A DNA stretch of 64,000 nt from NCBI GenBank assembly GCA_945881985.1, contig CAMCVL010000007.1, forward strand, positions 22,860 through 86,859. Reading direction: 5' to 3'. Positions 26,909 to 35,820 of the stretch are shown here, piece by piece. Every line of letters starts with the position of its first letter. The first letter of the stretch is position 1. The notes beneath the pieces are model-generated. The model worked only from the letters and a program-made list of their open reading frames with translations. It was not told where the DNA came from and made no database searches. The DNA comes from Rickettsia typhi (GTDB taxonomy: Bacteria > Pseudomonadota > Alphaproteobacteria > Rickettsiales > Deianiraeaceae). Both the position numbers and the translations under genes were made by a program.

Positions 26909-27697
26909 TTATATTTTTAAATTAAAAGCATCTTTAGAATTTTGATATATCTGTGCCGGCTGCACCTGTGCAAGCTTAACAACCTCGCTTAACACATAAC
27001 TTACATATGATGGATGGTTTTGTTTGCCTCTGTGAGGGGTTGGAGCTAGAAAGGGGCTGTCGGTTTCAACCAACAATCTGTCCTTGCGTATTATTTTAAC
27101 TGCATCTTGTAGCATTTTGCTGCTTTTAAAAGTTACAATGCCAGAAATTGACATATAACATCCAAGCTCGTTTAACGCCTGTGCCTCTTTAACGCCGCCG
27201 GTAAAGCAGTGTATAACAAATCTTAGGCTAGGATTTGCCTTAAGGCTCCGTGTGATAATTGCAATAGCATCATCCCAAGCGTCCCTAACATGCACCACAA
27301 TTGCCAAGTTACAAGAGGACGCAAGCTCAATATGCTTTAAAAACTCCTCTTTTTGCAGCGTTTTGTAAGAGGCATCGTGGTAGTAGTCCAAGCCGGTTTC
27401 GCCTATTGCAACAATTTTATCTTTGTGTGCGGTGCAAATTGCCATTGCCTTTGTTATGTTAAGTGGTTGCTCGCTATGCACATTGCAGGGGTGGTTGCCA
27501 AGGCTGCAAAAAATGTTTTGCCTTGAGTTTGCTATTGCCAAAATTTTGTCAAACTCGCTAAGTTTTGTGCTTATTGTAATTAAGTGGCTTGTTTTAAACT
27601 CCATCTGGTTGCCTTCAAGGCACTCGGATGCAATAAGCAAAGGATCGTCAAAGTAATCCAAGTGGCAATGGGTGTCAATTAGCATATCTTTAGGCAT
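26909..27697 (-). CDS. tatD: TatD-family metal-dependent DNase
   Basis: 262 residues of the amidohydrolase-fold TatD/YcfH group. Metal-binding residues are visible in IDTHCHLD (two His), AIGETGLDYYHD (Glu and Asp), VVHVRDA, VIHCFTGG and the final LLVETDSPFLAP (Asp). The C-terminal APTPHRGKQNHP is diagnostic. It may take part in DNA repair or RNA processing. An internal ATG four codons in is an alternative start. Probably cotranscribed with mnhE (32-base gap). Confidence 0.92.
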   Translation of the reverse strand: MPKDMLIDTHCHLDYFDDPLLIASECLEGNQMEFKTSHLITISTKLSEFDKILAIANSRQNIFCSLGNHPCNVHSEQPLNITKAMAICTAHKDKIVAIGETGLDYYHDASYKTLQKEEFLKHIELASSCNLAIVVHVRDAWDDAIAIITRSLKANPSLRFVIHCFTGGVKEAQALNELGCYMSISGIVTFKSSKMLQDAVKIIRKDRLLVETDSPFLAPTPHRGKQNHPSYVSYVLSEVVKLAQVQPAQIYQNSKDAFNLKI

Positions 27698-27897
27698 TAA
27701 ATAAAGTAGTAAATATATTTTTAAGCCAAGCTAATACAAATGCAAGTAAAATATCTTTCAGTCTGGGTTTTTGTTTGTTTTGTAAAAATTTTGCAAAGGT
27801 AAAAAAAATATTGCAAATAAAAATTAGTTTATTTAAAATTGATAGCTTGCAATGTATTGTTTTGCAAGATTTAACAGGTATTTGTATTAATAGTTAT

Positions 27898-29247
27898 ATG
27901 TCTAAAGCGGATTACAACTTTATAAAGGACGAAAAAACATCCAAAGTAATTAAAATAACAATTTTGGCAGCAAGCGTTAACGAGTTATACGCAAGTGAAT
28001 TTGCAAAAATTGCAAAAAACATCAACATCCCAGGGTTTAGAAAGGGCAATGTTCCTGCAAAGCTTGTTGAGGAAAAATACGGACAGGGCATTAGAGTTGA
28101 CTGCTTTGAAAAACTTTTAAACAAGCAAATTGCCGAGATTGCAAAATCCTGCAACCTATCCCTTGCTACAAACCCTAATGCCGATTTTGACGCTGACAGC
28201 ATCCTTCAAAACAAGGATGTTGAAGTTACTTTAACATTTACCGTCTTTGACGAAATTCCTGATGTTAGCCTTGAAAATATTTTGGTTCACACATATAAAA
28301 TTGAGCCTTCGGAGGACGATGTTAAAAAATCAATTCTTAGATTTAGAGAGCAATATTTACAAAAGGAAGAGCCTGTGGAAGGCAGAGCTAGCCAAAGTGG
28401 CGACAGCGTAAATATTGATTTTAAAGGTATGATGGACGGCATTGCTTTTGAAGGTGGAACCGCACAGGGGCACAAAATTGTAATAGGTTCAAAATCTTTT
28501 ATTGATGGTTTTGAAGACCAGCTTATAGGTAGAATGCCAGGGGAGACATTTGAGGTTCATGTTACCTTTCCTCAAAATTATGGGCAAAAAAATCTTGCTG
28601 GTAAGCCTGCAGTTTTTGAGGTAAAACTTAACTCTATAGCAAGCATAACAACTGGCGAAATGACAGACGAAGCTCTTAAGCAATACACCAAACACCAAAC
28701 AATTGAGGAATTTGAAAACGAGGTAAAGCAAAGTATTCAAAAGTATTACGATTCTTTAATTGCAGATTCCGTTGAGGATCATGTAAGCGACCTTTTGGCA
28801 GACGCCTTGGATTTTGAAATACCAAGTATTTTTGTAAGTAAAATTACTGAAGACAAAAAAGCTGAAACCATTAAACAAAATCAACTTTTACCGGAGGGCG
28901 AAAGAAAATCGGAGTTGGAGCTTGTTGCTGAGCTTGAAAAATCTGCAAAAAAGGACATCATGCTTACTCTTTATTTGCAAAAATTTGCCGCACAAAATGT
29001 TGTAGCTCCAACAGACGAAGAGGTATATCGCTATTTAATGGAGGATGCTGCAAAAAAAGGTATATCACCTTTTGAGGTTTTTCAATATTATCAGGACCCA
29101 AAACATAAGGAAAATATCAAAAGAATGGTTCAGCAAAAAAGAATCTACGAAACACTATACTCAAAAATTACCAAAAAATACACAAACATTACAAGTGACA
29201 AATTGCAGGAGCTTGTCAGCTCTGGCAAGCCTTTAATTGTTGCTTAG
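27898..29247 (+). CDS. tig: Trigger factor
   Basis: 449-residue ribosome-associated chaperone and peptidyl-prolyl isomerase. The ribosome-binding signature is INIPGFRKGNVPAKLV (residues about 44-58). The FKBP-type domain (about 165-250) runs from GDSVNIDFKGMMDG to FPQNYGQKNLAGKPAVFEV. The helical C-terminal arms follow. I start at the ATG at 27898 because the upstream extension of 41 residues is hydrophobic and non-homologous. ychF begins 14 bases later, suggesting cotranscription. Confidence 0.95.
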   Translation: MSKADYNFIKDEKTSKVIKITILAASVNELYASEFAKIAKNINIPGFRKGNVPAKLVEEKYGQGIRVDCFEKLLNKQIAEIAKSCNLSLATNPNADFDADSILQNKDVEVTLTFTVFDEIPDVSLENILVHTYKIEPSEDDVKKSILRFREQYLQKEEPVEGRASQSGDSVNIDFKGMMDGIAFEGGTAQGHKIVIGSKSFIDGFEDQLIGRMPGETFEVHVTFPQNYGQKNLAGKPAVFEVKLNSIASITTGEMTDEALKQYTKHQTIEEFENEVKQSIQKYYDSLIADSVEDHVSDLLADALDFEIPSIFVSKITEDKKAETIKQNQLLPEGERKSELELVAELEKSAKKDIMLTLYLQKFAAQNVVAPTDEEVYRYLMEDAAKKGISPFEVFQYYQDPKHKENIKRMVQQKRIYETLYSKITKKYTNITSDKLQELVSSGKPLIVA

Positions 29248-29261
29248 TTTGTTGCAAAGAT

Positions 29262-30365
29262 ATGTCGTTAAAGTGCGGAATAGTGGGTCTGCCAAATGTT
29301 GGCAAATCTACTCTTTTTAATGCAATCACAAAAACTCAGGCTGCTCAAGCTGCAAATTATCCATTTTGCACCATTGAGCCAAACTCTGGCAAGGTTGCAG
29401 TTAGCGACGAAAGGCTCACAAACTTAGCAAAAATTGCAGGTTCTGCCGAGATTATTCCAAATTTTATTGAAATTGTAGACATAGCAGGCCTTGTAAAGGG
29501 TGCAAGCAAGGGTGATGGGCTTGGCAACAAGTTTTTATCGCATATTAGAGAGGTGGATGCTATCTTTCACCTTGTTAGATGCTTTGACGACAAAGATATT
29601 ACCCATGTTGAGGGTACCGTTGACCCAGTGCGTGATGCCTCAATTATTAATACAGAGCTTTGTCTTGCGGACATTGAAAGCCTTGAAAAACAAGCTATCA
29701 AAATTGAAAAAAAACTAAAAACTGACAAAAAAGCTGCTCAAGAACTTGATGTGCTAAACAGGCTAAAACTTGTTTTAAATCAAGGGCATATGGCAATCAC
29801 CGCAACTGCTAAAATGACTAAGGAAGAGCTTGCCATAGCTCAATCCTTCCATCTAATTACCGCAAAACAGGTTATCTATGTTGCAAATGTTAGCGAGGGC
29901 GATGTTAAAAACGGCAATGCCTACAGCAAGGCTCTTGAGGGTTTTGCTTTGCAAAATGCTTCGCAGTTTGCGGTTATTTCTGTAAAAATAGAATCCGAAA
30001 TTGCACAAATTGAGGACATTGAGGAAAGAAGCTTTTTTTTGAGTGAAATAGGTCTTGAACGATCCGGGCTTGACTCCCTTGCTCAAAAAGGCTTTGAAAT
30101 TCTTAATCTTATAACATTTTTTACCATAGGACCAAAGGAGGCCCATGCTTGGACTCTTAAAAAGGGCTTACTTGCCCCTCAGGCCGCTGGCGTGATACAC
30201 ACAGATTTTGAAAAGGGCTTTATAAGGGCCGAGACAATATCTTATCAAGATTACATTAAATACGAGGGCGAGCTTAAAGCTAAGGAGGCTGGAAGATTAC
30301 GCCTTGAAGGTGCCGATTATGAAGTGGAGGATGGTGATGTGTTTCACTTTAGATTTAATGTTTAA
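29262..30365 (+). CDS. ychF: Ribosome-binding ATPase YchF
   Basis: 367-residue Obg-like P-loop protein that prefers ATP. G1 is GLPNVGKSTLF (residues 8-18); the switch segment YPFCTIEPNSG and G3 DIAGLVKGASKGDGLGN are typical, and the G4 position is not the NKxD of GTPases. The central coiled coil and the C-terminal TGS domain (FFTIGPKEAHAW, then YEVEDGDVFHFRF) complete the family pattern. It follows tig by 14 bases. Confidence 0.97.
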   Translation: MSLKCGIVGLPNVGKSTLFNAITKTQAAQAANYPFCTIEPNSGKVAVSDERLTNLAKIAGSAEIIPNFIEIVDIAGLVKGASKGDGLGNKFLSHIREVDAIFHLVRCFDDKDITHVEGTVDPVRDASIINTELCLADIESLEKQAIKIEKKLKTDKKAAQELDVLNRLKLVLNQGHMAITATAKMTKEELAIAQSFHLITAKQVIYVANVSEGDVKNGNAYSKALEGFALQNASQFAVISVKIESEIAQIEDIEERSFFLSEIGLERSGLDSLAQKGFEILNLITFFTIGPKEAHAWTLKKGLLAPQAAGVIHTDFEKGFIRAETISYQDYIKYEGELKAKEAGRLRLEGADYEVEDGDVFHFRFNV

Positions 30366-30404
30366 CTAATCTTTTTAAGTGCAAATTTGTCATTTAAAAA
30401 CAAA

Positions 30405-30570
30405 GCTCCCCCGCCCACAGGCTAAAGCCTAGCTTCCTCCCTTGTTAGGGGAGGTTTTATTTGCACTATAACCCCTCCCCTTTAAGGGAGACCCTCAGAT
30501 AACTCCTCCCCTTTAAGGGATGGCCTCAGATAACCCCTCCCCTTTTAGGGGAGGTTGGGTGGGGTATTTG
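30405..30570. repeat. Intergenic palindromic repeat element, copy 2
   Basis: Same family as 15344-15510. It begins cccgcccacaggctaaagcc, holds repeated ctcccctttaaggg and cctcagataac units, and ends gttgggtggggtattt. It is nearly identical over its length to 34440-34570. It lies in the 454-base gap between ychF and nrdA; the remainder (30571-30819) is AT-rich, has no ORF, and probably contains the nrdA promoter. Confidence 0.85.
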
Positions 30571-30819
30571 AGTTGAAATAAGTTGAAATAATTTTATAAT
30601 GGTTGGATTGTGTTAAGCAAGGGCAATCTAAAGCTTGCTAGTATTGAATGCAATCTTTGCAAGAAAAAAATACAAAAAAAATTGTTGCAAAGATAAAATT
30701 TTAGGTTTTTTCTATATCTTCAACTTCATCGTAAGTTTTTAAAGGGTAGGCATGTTTTGCCTTATTTGCCAAGTTGATATTGGCTTTAAAATTGTTTTGT
30801 ATTTTTTGTTTATGTTTGC

Positions 30820-32622
30820 ATGTCTACCTATATAGATTACTCAAAAAACGACAATCTAACCAGCTTTGGCAAAACAACTCTATCGGAGCGTTATTTGCTT
30901 AAAGGGGAGGATTTTCAGGATTTATTTTGGCGTGTTGCATCCTATTATGCAGACGATCAAGAGCATGCAAAAAGAATGTATGATTATATTTCAAACCTTT
31001 GGTTTATGCCGGCAACGCCAGTGCTTTCAAACGGGGGTACCACAAGGGGTTTGCCAATATCTTGTTTTTTAAACGAGGTGCAGGATAGTATTGAAAGCAT
31101 TAAGGATTTGTATTCCGAAAATATCGCATTAGCATCAAACGGCGGAGGCATTGGTAGCTACTGGGGCGGCGTGAGGTCAATAGGCGAGCCGATTGCAAAC
31201 AAGGGCACAAGCTCTGGCATTATGCCTTTTTTAAAGGTGATGGACTCAATGACGATTGCAATTTCTCAGGGTAGTGTAAGGCGTGGTAGTGCGGCAATTT
31301 ACTTAAACGACAATCACCCCGAAATTGAAGAATTTGTGGATGTAAGACGCCCAATTGGCGACTCCAATAGAAGGTGCCTTAACCTGCACCACGGCGTTGC
31401 AATAAGTGATGAATTTATGGAGGCCGTTGACCTAGGCAAAAGCTGGCAGCTTAAAAGCCCAGCATCTGGCAAAATTTTAAGCGAGGTTTCGGCCCGTGAG
31501 CTTTGGATAAAAATGCTTACCGCAAGGGTTGAAACCGGTGAGCCTTATCTATTGTTTATCGACACCGTCAACAAGCACCTGCCAGCTCACCAAACAAAAC
31601 TTGGGCTTAAAGTTAAGACATCAAATCTTTGCTCCGAGATTACCTTGCCTACGGGCATTGACCACCTTGGCGCCGAAAGAACCGCAGTTTGCTGTCTCTC
31701 ATCACTTAACCTAGAATACTACAAGGACTGGGAGGGCAACAAGGACATAATACCAGATGTTATGAGGTTTTTGGACAATGTGCTTGAAGACTTTATCACC
31801 AAAGCACCAAGCTCAATGCAAAGGGCAAAATACTCTGCAATGCGTGAACGCAGCGTGGGGCTTGGCGTGATGGGGTTTCACTCTTTTTTGCAATCGCAAA
31901 AGGTTGCCTTTGAGGGCGTGATGGCTAAGTCTTGGAACAAAAGAATTTTTAGCCATATCAAGGAAGAATGCGACAAGGCGTCAAGAGACATTGCAAAACA
32001 AAGAGGTGCCTGCCCGGACGCTAAGGATGCTGGGTTTGAAGAGAGATTTTCAAACAAAATTGCCATAGCTCCAACGGCAAGCATATCAAACATCTGCGGC
32101 GAAAGTAGCCCCGGCATAGAGCCATATGCAGCAAATGTTTTTACGCAAAAAACGCTCAGCGGCTCCTTTGTTGTTAAAAACAAGCATCTTAAAAAGCTTC
32201 TTGCCGAAAAATCCAAAGACAACTCAGAAGTATGGTCCAGCATAGCGGTAAGCGACGGCTCGGTGCAACATCTGGACTTTTTAACCCCAGAGGAAAAGGC
32301 AGTTTTTAAAACCGCCTTTGAGCTCAATCAAGCTTGGATAGTGGAGCACGCAGCGGACAGAACCCCTTTTGTTTGCCAAGCACAATCCACAAACCTGTTT
32401 TTTGCGGGTAATGTATCCAAAAAAACCCTCCACACAATACACTTTGACGCATGGAAGAAGGGCGTAAAAAGCCTTTACTACTGCCGCAGCAGGTCAGTAC
32501 AAAGGGCGGACAAGGTCTCAAACCCAGTATTAACCGGTGCAATTAAAATTGACACTGCAAAAAACGAGCCCCCAGCCCCAGCAACCAGCAGCCTCTACGA
32601 CGAGTGCCTAGCGTGCCAGTAG
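30820..32622 (+). CDS. nrdA: Ribonucleoside-diphosphate reductase, alpha subunit (class I)
   Basis: 600 residues that convert NDPs to dNDPs. The active-site radical cysteine region is SNLCSEITLP. The redox cysteines are in LPISCFLNE and AVCCLSSLN. The radical-transfer tyrosine pair is in KSLYYCRSRS, and the C-terminal thiol pair is ECLACQ. It is much shorter than the 760-residue E. coli protein because the N-terminal ATP-cone is missing, so dATP feedback inhibition through that domain would be absent. The beta subunit gene is not next to it. Confidence 0.96.
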   Translation: MSTYIDYSKNDNLTSFGKTTLSERYLLKGEDFQDLFWRVASYYADDQEHAKRMYDYISNLWFMPATPVLSNGGTTRGLPISCFLNEVQDSIESIKDLYSENIALASNGGGIGSYWGGVRSIGEPIANKGTSSGIMPFLKVMDSMTIAISQGSVRRGSAAIYLNDNHPEIEEFVDVRRPIGDSNRRCLNLHHGVAISDEFMEAVDLGKSWQLKSPASGKILSEVSARELWIKMLTARVETGEPYLLFIDTVNKHLPAHQTKLGLKVKTSNLCSEITLPTGIDHLGAERTAVCCLSSLNLEYYKDWEGNKDIIPDVMRFLDNVLEDFITKAPSSMQRAKYSAMRERSVGLGVMGFHSFLQSQKVAFEGVMAKSWNKRIFSHIKEECDKASRDIAKQRGACPDAKDAGFEERFSNKIAIAPTASISNICGESSPGIEPYAANVFTQKTLSGSFVVKNKHLKKLLAEKSKDNSEVWSSIAVSDGSVQHLDFLTPEEKAVFKTAFELNQAWIVEHAADRTPFVCQAQSTNLFFAGNVSKKTLHTIHFDAWKKGVKSLYYCRSRSVQRADKVSNPVLTGAIKIDTAKNEPPAPATSSLYDECLACQ

Positions 32623-32666
32623 TGGGTGGTGAGTGATTTTGTTAAAGTTATTAATTTAATTTTATA

Positions 32667-33770
32667 ATGGAAGATGTAATAAATCAAAATATAAAAACAA
32701 CGCTATATCAAAGAATTACCAATCCATTTTTTGTAACATTTTTTACATGGTGGTTAATTTTAAACTTTGATTTTATTTTAATAATAACTGGCAATACCGA
32801 AACTCTGGAATTTTTGCGTAATTATTACGGATACACGCAATGTTCGAATGCTAAATTTTCTTCATTTTTATGTTTTTGTCCTTGGATAGATAGTAAGCTT
32901 AATTATGTATTTTACTATCTCTGTTACGACATTCTTTTTCCAGTTGTAATGACTTTTGCCGCAATATATTTATTACCTATATTGACTACTCCAATTTACA
33001 AAAAAAATGCAAAAGAAGTTGCAAAGTTAAAATCTATAAAAATAGGCTATGAAAATCGTCATCCACTTTACTACATGGATCTAATAATGAAAGAAAAATC
33101 CATAGACGATTTTATTGAATTTTATAGTGAATATTTGAAATTTGCAGTAACCGAACATAGCGACAATTTTACTCAAGAGTTTAAAGATAAAATTAACGAA
33201 AAGTTATCTAATCCGAGTTTTTGTGAGCTTTTGAAAATTTATAATCTGGGTGTTGTTAAAAAGATACAATATAACATGAATGGCAATATAGTTCAATGCG
33301 ATAGTATTAGACTTGACACAAATGTTTGCAATGAACTTTATAAGGAATATAAACTACGTAAGCCAGACTTAAAAGATGATAAATATAAAAGTGATAGATC
33401 TACATATGACTCAAGACAGGAATTTGGTGAATTTTCAACGCAGTTTAATCCATTTTCGCTTTCAATCTATCAAGAGGTTTTAACTGATATAGAAATTAAA
33501 GCACCAAGTTTTAATTTTGATAATGGAAAAAATTGGGTTTTTACATATACCGGCATAGATATAACTCCGGATTATAGCGATGCAATTAAAGAAAGATTAA
33601 AGCAATTGGCGGAGAAAGGTCTGTCAAAAGGATCTCGTTTGCCTGTTAGGTTAAGAATTGATTTTGCAACGGATAATGATGGCAGAAAAATCAACAAAAC
33701 CGAAAGATATACAATACTTGAAATAACCGGCGAGCTTAAAAAACCCATAGAGAACGCGTCACTATTTTAA
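32667..33770 (+). CDS. Membrane protein with two N-terminal helices and a large cytosolic domain
   Basis: 367 residues of unknown function. The N-terminus NPFFVTFFTWWLILNFDFIL resembles a motif I know from scattered bacterial and phage membrane proteins (NPFF..F..SWLI.NW), many of which lie near defence genes. A second hydrophobic stretch is VVMTFAAIYLLPILT near residue 95. The remaining 260 residues are charged with no known catalytic motif; the last 90 contain alternating strands (VRLRIDFAT, YTILEITGEL). It lies 44 bases after nrdA and is a single gene before a long gap, so it may be an accessory insertion. Confidence 0.5.
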   Translation: MEDVINQNIKTTLYQRITNPFFVTFFTWWLILNFDFILIITGNTETLEFLRNYYGYTQCSNAKFSSFLCFCPWIDSKLNYVFYYLCYDILFPVVMTFAAIYLLPILTTPIYKKNAKEVAKLKSIKIGYENRHPLYYMDLIMKEKSIDDFIEFYSEYLKFAVTEHSDNFTQEFKDKINEKLSNPSFCELLKIYNLGVVKKIQYNMNGNIVQCDSIRLDTNVCNELYKEYKLRKPDLKDDKYKSDRSTYDSRQEFGEFSTQFNPFSLSIYQEVLTDIEIKAPSFNFDNGKNWVFTYTGIDITPDYSDAIKERLKQLAEKGLSKGSRLPVRLRIDFATDNDGRKINKTERYTILEITGELKKPIENASLF

Positions 33771-33994
33771 ATAATAAAGTCTAATAATCCCTCCTCTCTG
33801 CAATTCTAGCCAGCCCGCCTCCCCCCCTTGCTGGCAAAGCCAGCAGGCGGAGCTGGCTAATGGGGGTGAGGGGGTTTAATTAAAATTTTTTAGATTGATA
33901 AGCTATTATTACCTCTAAGTAATCTTATTAAACTCTTTTATAGCAAAACCGTAATCATCAAATCTATGCAACATCCCCACTCTCTTTGGGTGCT

Positions 33995-34045
33995 TTGCCC
34001 CAGCCCCAGATCCCCTAGCGGCTTTGCCGCCTAGGGCTGGGGCAA
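33995..34045. repeat. Strong inverted repeat in the 33.8-34.6 kb gap
   Basis: Arms ttgccccagccc and gggctggggcaa are perfect complements around a GC-rich core that folds on itself (ctagcggc/gccgcctag with a one-base bulge), followed by a T-run (atattttttgc). It could act as a terminator for a plus-strand transcript or be a mobile palindromic element. The 33771-34571 gap also holds the hairpin gctggcaaagccagc near 33831 and C-rich filler; no gene is seen. Confidence 0.65.
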
Positions 34046-34297
34046 TATTTTTTGCTTTGCAAAAAATTAAGCTTATTGATAGTTTTGAAAATCCTGCCCT
34101 CTGTAGTTGTTAGTAGAGGCAGCAGGCACAGCTGGCTAAAAAAAGTGGTGCGGTGGTGGAGGTTAAACTAAAGCCCATTTAAAAGAAGCCTGTATCTTAA
34201 GCCCCCACCCCAGCCCTCCCCGATATTTAAAGAAAAAGGGAGAGGGAGGAAAAGTGGGTATCCAGCCCCCAAAGGGAGAGGGAGAGGAGAGAGGGGT

Positions 34298-34392
34298 GCC
34301 TCCCCTTTAAGGATGTCAATCAAAAACTCCTCCCCTTTTGGAGAGACACTCAGATAACCCCTCCCCTTTTAGGGGAGGTTGGGTGGGGTATT
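34298..34392. repeat. Intergenic palindromic repeat element, copy 3a (partial)
   Basis: Same family as 15344-15510. It has ctcctccccttttgg, cagataacccctcccc and ttttaggggaggttgggtgg ending in gggtattt. It lacks the ggctaaagcc head. It is adjacent to copy 3b. Confidence 0.8.
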
Positions 34393-34439
34393 TATAGCCC
34401 AAGCAACAACATAGCAACCCCACCCGTTAGAAGAAAAAC

Positions 34440-34570
34440 AACCCCGCCCACAGGCTAAAGCCTAGCTTCCTCCCCTGCTAGGGGAGGTTTTATTTGCACT
34501 ATAACCCCTCCCCTTTAAGGGAGGGCCTCAGATAACCCCTCCCCTGTTAGGGGAGGTTGGGTGGGGTATT
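34440..34570. repeat. Intergenic palindromic repeat element, copy 3b
   Basis: Nearly identical to the copy at 30405-30570, including the head (cgcccacaggctaaagcc) and the tttatttgcactataaccc spacer. This and the ychF-nrdA copy must have spread or converted recently. It ends just before the dsbB stop codon. Confidence 0.85.
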
Positions 34571-34571
34571 T

Positions 34572-35078
34572 TTATTTTTTGTAAAGGTTTGTTGCAAAAG
34601 TTGTTGCACAAATGCAAAAGCACAAGCTAAGCAGGGTAAAAAACGCAAAGCATAGATACACCGCCGGCAGCCCCAGTATCGCAAATGATGTATCGGTGCA
34701 ACTTGCAAGGCTTGGTGCGGTTTGATTGATGGTTGATGTTATGTCCTCAAGGCTTAGCCCGCAGGATGAGCTTACAACTTCAAGCACCACCAAAATGTGA
34801 TAAAAGGCAAGGCAGGCACCACTTACAAAAAGCAATGAGCCGATTGTGGCAAGGCAAAAATCTAGCCATTTTTTATTGAAAAATCTTTTAACAAGGCTAT
34901 AAATTGCAAACGCACCTAGATAGGCGTAAAGCGGCAAACGCTCTAAAAGGCAAAGGTGGCAGGGCATGACTTTTGCAAAAATTTGATAACCCCAAACCAC
35001 GCAAAGTGCAAGGCAGCTGGCAATAAAGGCAGCTGTAAATAAATTGCAATTTTTTATTTTGCCAAAACTTATAAGCAT
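34572..35078 (-). CDS. dsbB: DsbB-like disulfide bond formation protein
   Basis: 168 residues, four hydrophobic segments, with a first cysteine pair in MPCHLCLLERLP (consensus PC.LC..qR) and a second periplasmic pair in SSSCG and ASCTD. This is the DsbB layout, in which the protein reoxidises DsbA and passes electrons to quinone. It lies 16 bases downstream of birA on the same strand. DsbB-like proteins in Rickettsiales are common; no dsbA is adjacent. Confidence 0.88.
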   Translation of the reverse strand: MLISFGKIKNCNLFTAAFIASCLALCVVWGYQIFAKVMPCHLCLLERLPLYAYLGAFAIYSLVKRFFNKKWLDFCLATIGSLLFVSGACLAFYHILVVLEVVSSSCGLSLEDITSTINQTAPSLASCTDTSFAILGLPAVYLCFAFFTLLSLCFCICATTFATNLYKK

Positions 35079-35094
35079 TTTTACAACTTACAAA

Positions 35095-35820
35095 CTAAAA
35101 ATCAACATTAACATCCCCAAAGTTAAGGCTTGCAACATTGCCGCCGCCGTCCATCACTTGCAGGTTGCCCTCTGCATCAATGCCATTGTTTGTGCCGCTT
35201 ACAGCCTTGTTGTATCTTGTGTTAGTTATTGTTACTTCTTCGTTTTTTTTAAACAAAACCTCATTTATACCTCGTAGCAATGTGCTTGGCTGAGTGTTTT
35301 GAAGCCCAAGCATTATCTGCCAAAGCTCGCTTGCTATCTGGTTGTTTTGCAGAGGGTTATTAAAGGCAAATTCGCTAGCAAGGCTTGTTGCCCTGTAAGG
35401 CTGCCCCTCAAGATTTGGGTGGTTGGCTATGTTTATGCCAATGCCTATAATTATTGCATCCTTGCTGCCCCAGGTTAAGATTCCGCAAAGTTTTTTGCCG
35501 TTAAGCATTATGTCGTTGGGGAACTTAACCTTAAGCTGGCTTAAATTGCAAGCTTTGCCGCAGATTTTTTGTATTAAATTAAAAACGGCAAGGGCAGAGT
35601 AGTAAGGAGTGAGTTTTGGCTCGTAAAAAAAGAGCCTGTCAAGCACTATGCTGCAATAAAAATTACCCTCATCAGAGCTCCAAACCTTGCCGCCACGCCC
35701 AGTGCCAGATGTTTGGCTTTGGGCAGTTATGCAAAATGGCAGGTCTTGATTTTTACCATCAAGCATTGCTTTTGCAAGTGTCTGGGTTGAATCAAGCTCC
35801 TCGTAATTAAAAAATTGCAT
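35095..35820 (-). CDS. birA: Biotin--[acetyl-CoA-carboxylase] ligase
   Basis: About 241 residues; attaches biotin to carrier proteins. Conserved segments: LDSTQTLAKAML, AQSQTSGTGRGGKVWSSDEG (consensus Q..GRGR.GR.W), KFPNDIMLNGKKLCGIL and IIIGIGINI. The N-terminal DNA-binding repressor domain of E. coli BirA is absent, so it should not regulate bio genes. The start overlaps the last base of the preceding fusion gene's stop (TAATG), which implies translational coupling. An upstream start would add nine residues. Confidence 0.92.
   Translation of the reverse strand: MQFFNYEELDSTQTLAKAMLDGKNQDLPFCITAQSQTSGTGRGGKVWSSDEGNFYCSIVLDRLFFYEPKLTPYYSALAVFNLIQKICGKACNLSQLKVKFPNDIMLNGKKLCGILTWGSKDAIIIGIGINIANHPNLEGQPYRATSLASEFAFNNPLQNNQIASELWQIMLGLQNTQPSTLLRGINEVLFKKNEEVTITNTRYNKAVSGTNNGIDAEGNLQVMDGGGNVASLNFGDVNVDF

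Noticed and set aside
34298..34570. Possible CRISPR array
   Set aside because: The repeated units are palindromes of uneven length and spacing, with no regular spacers and no cas genes nearby.
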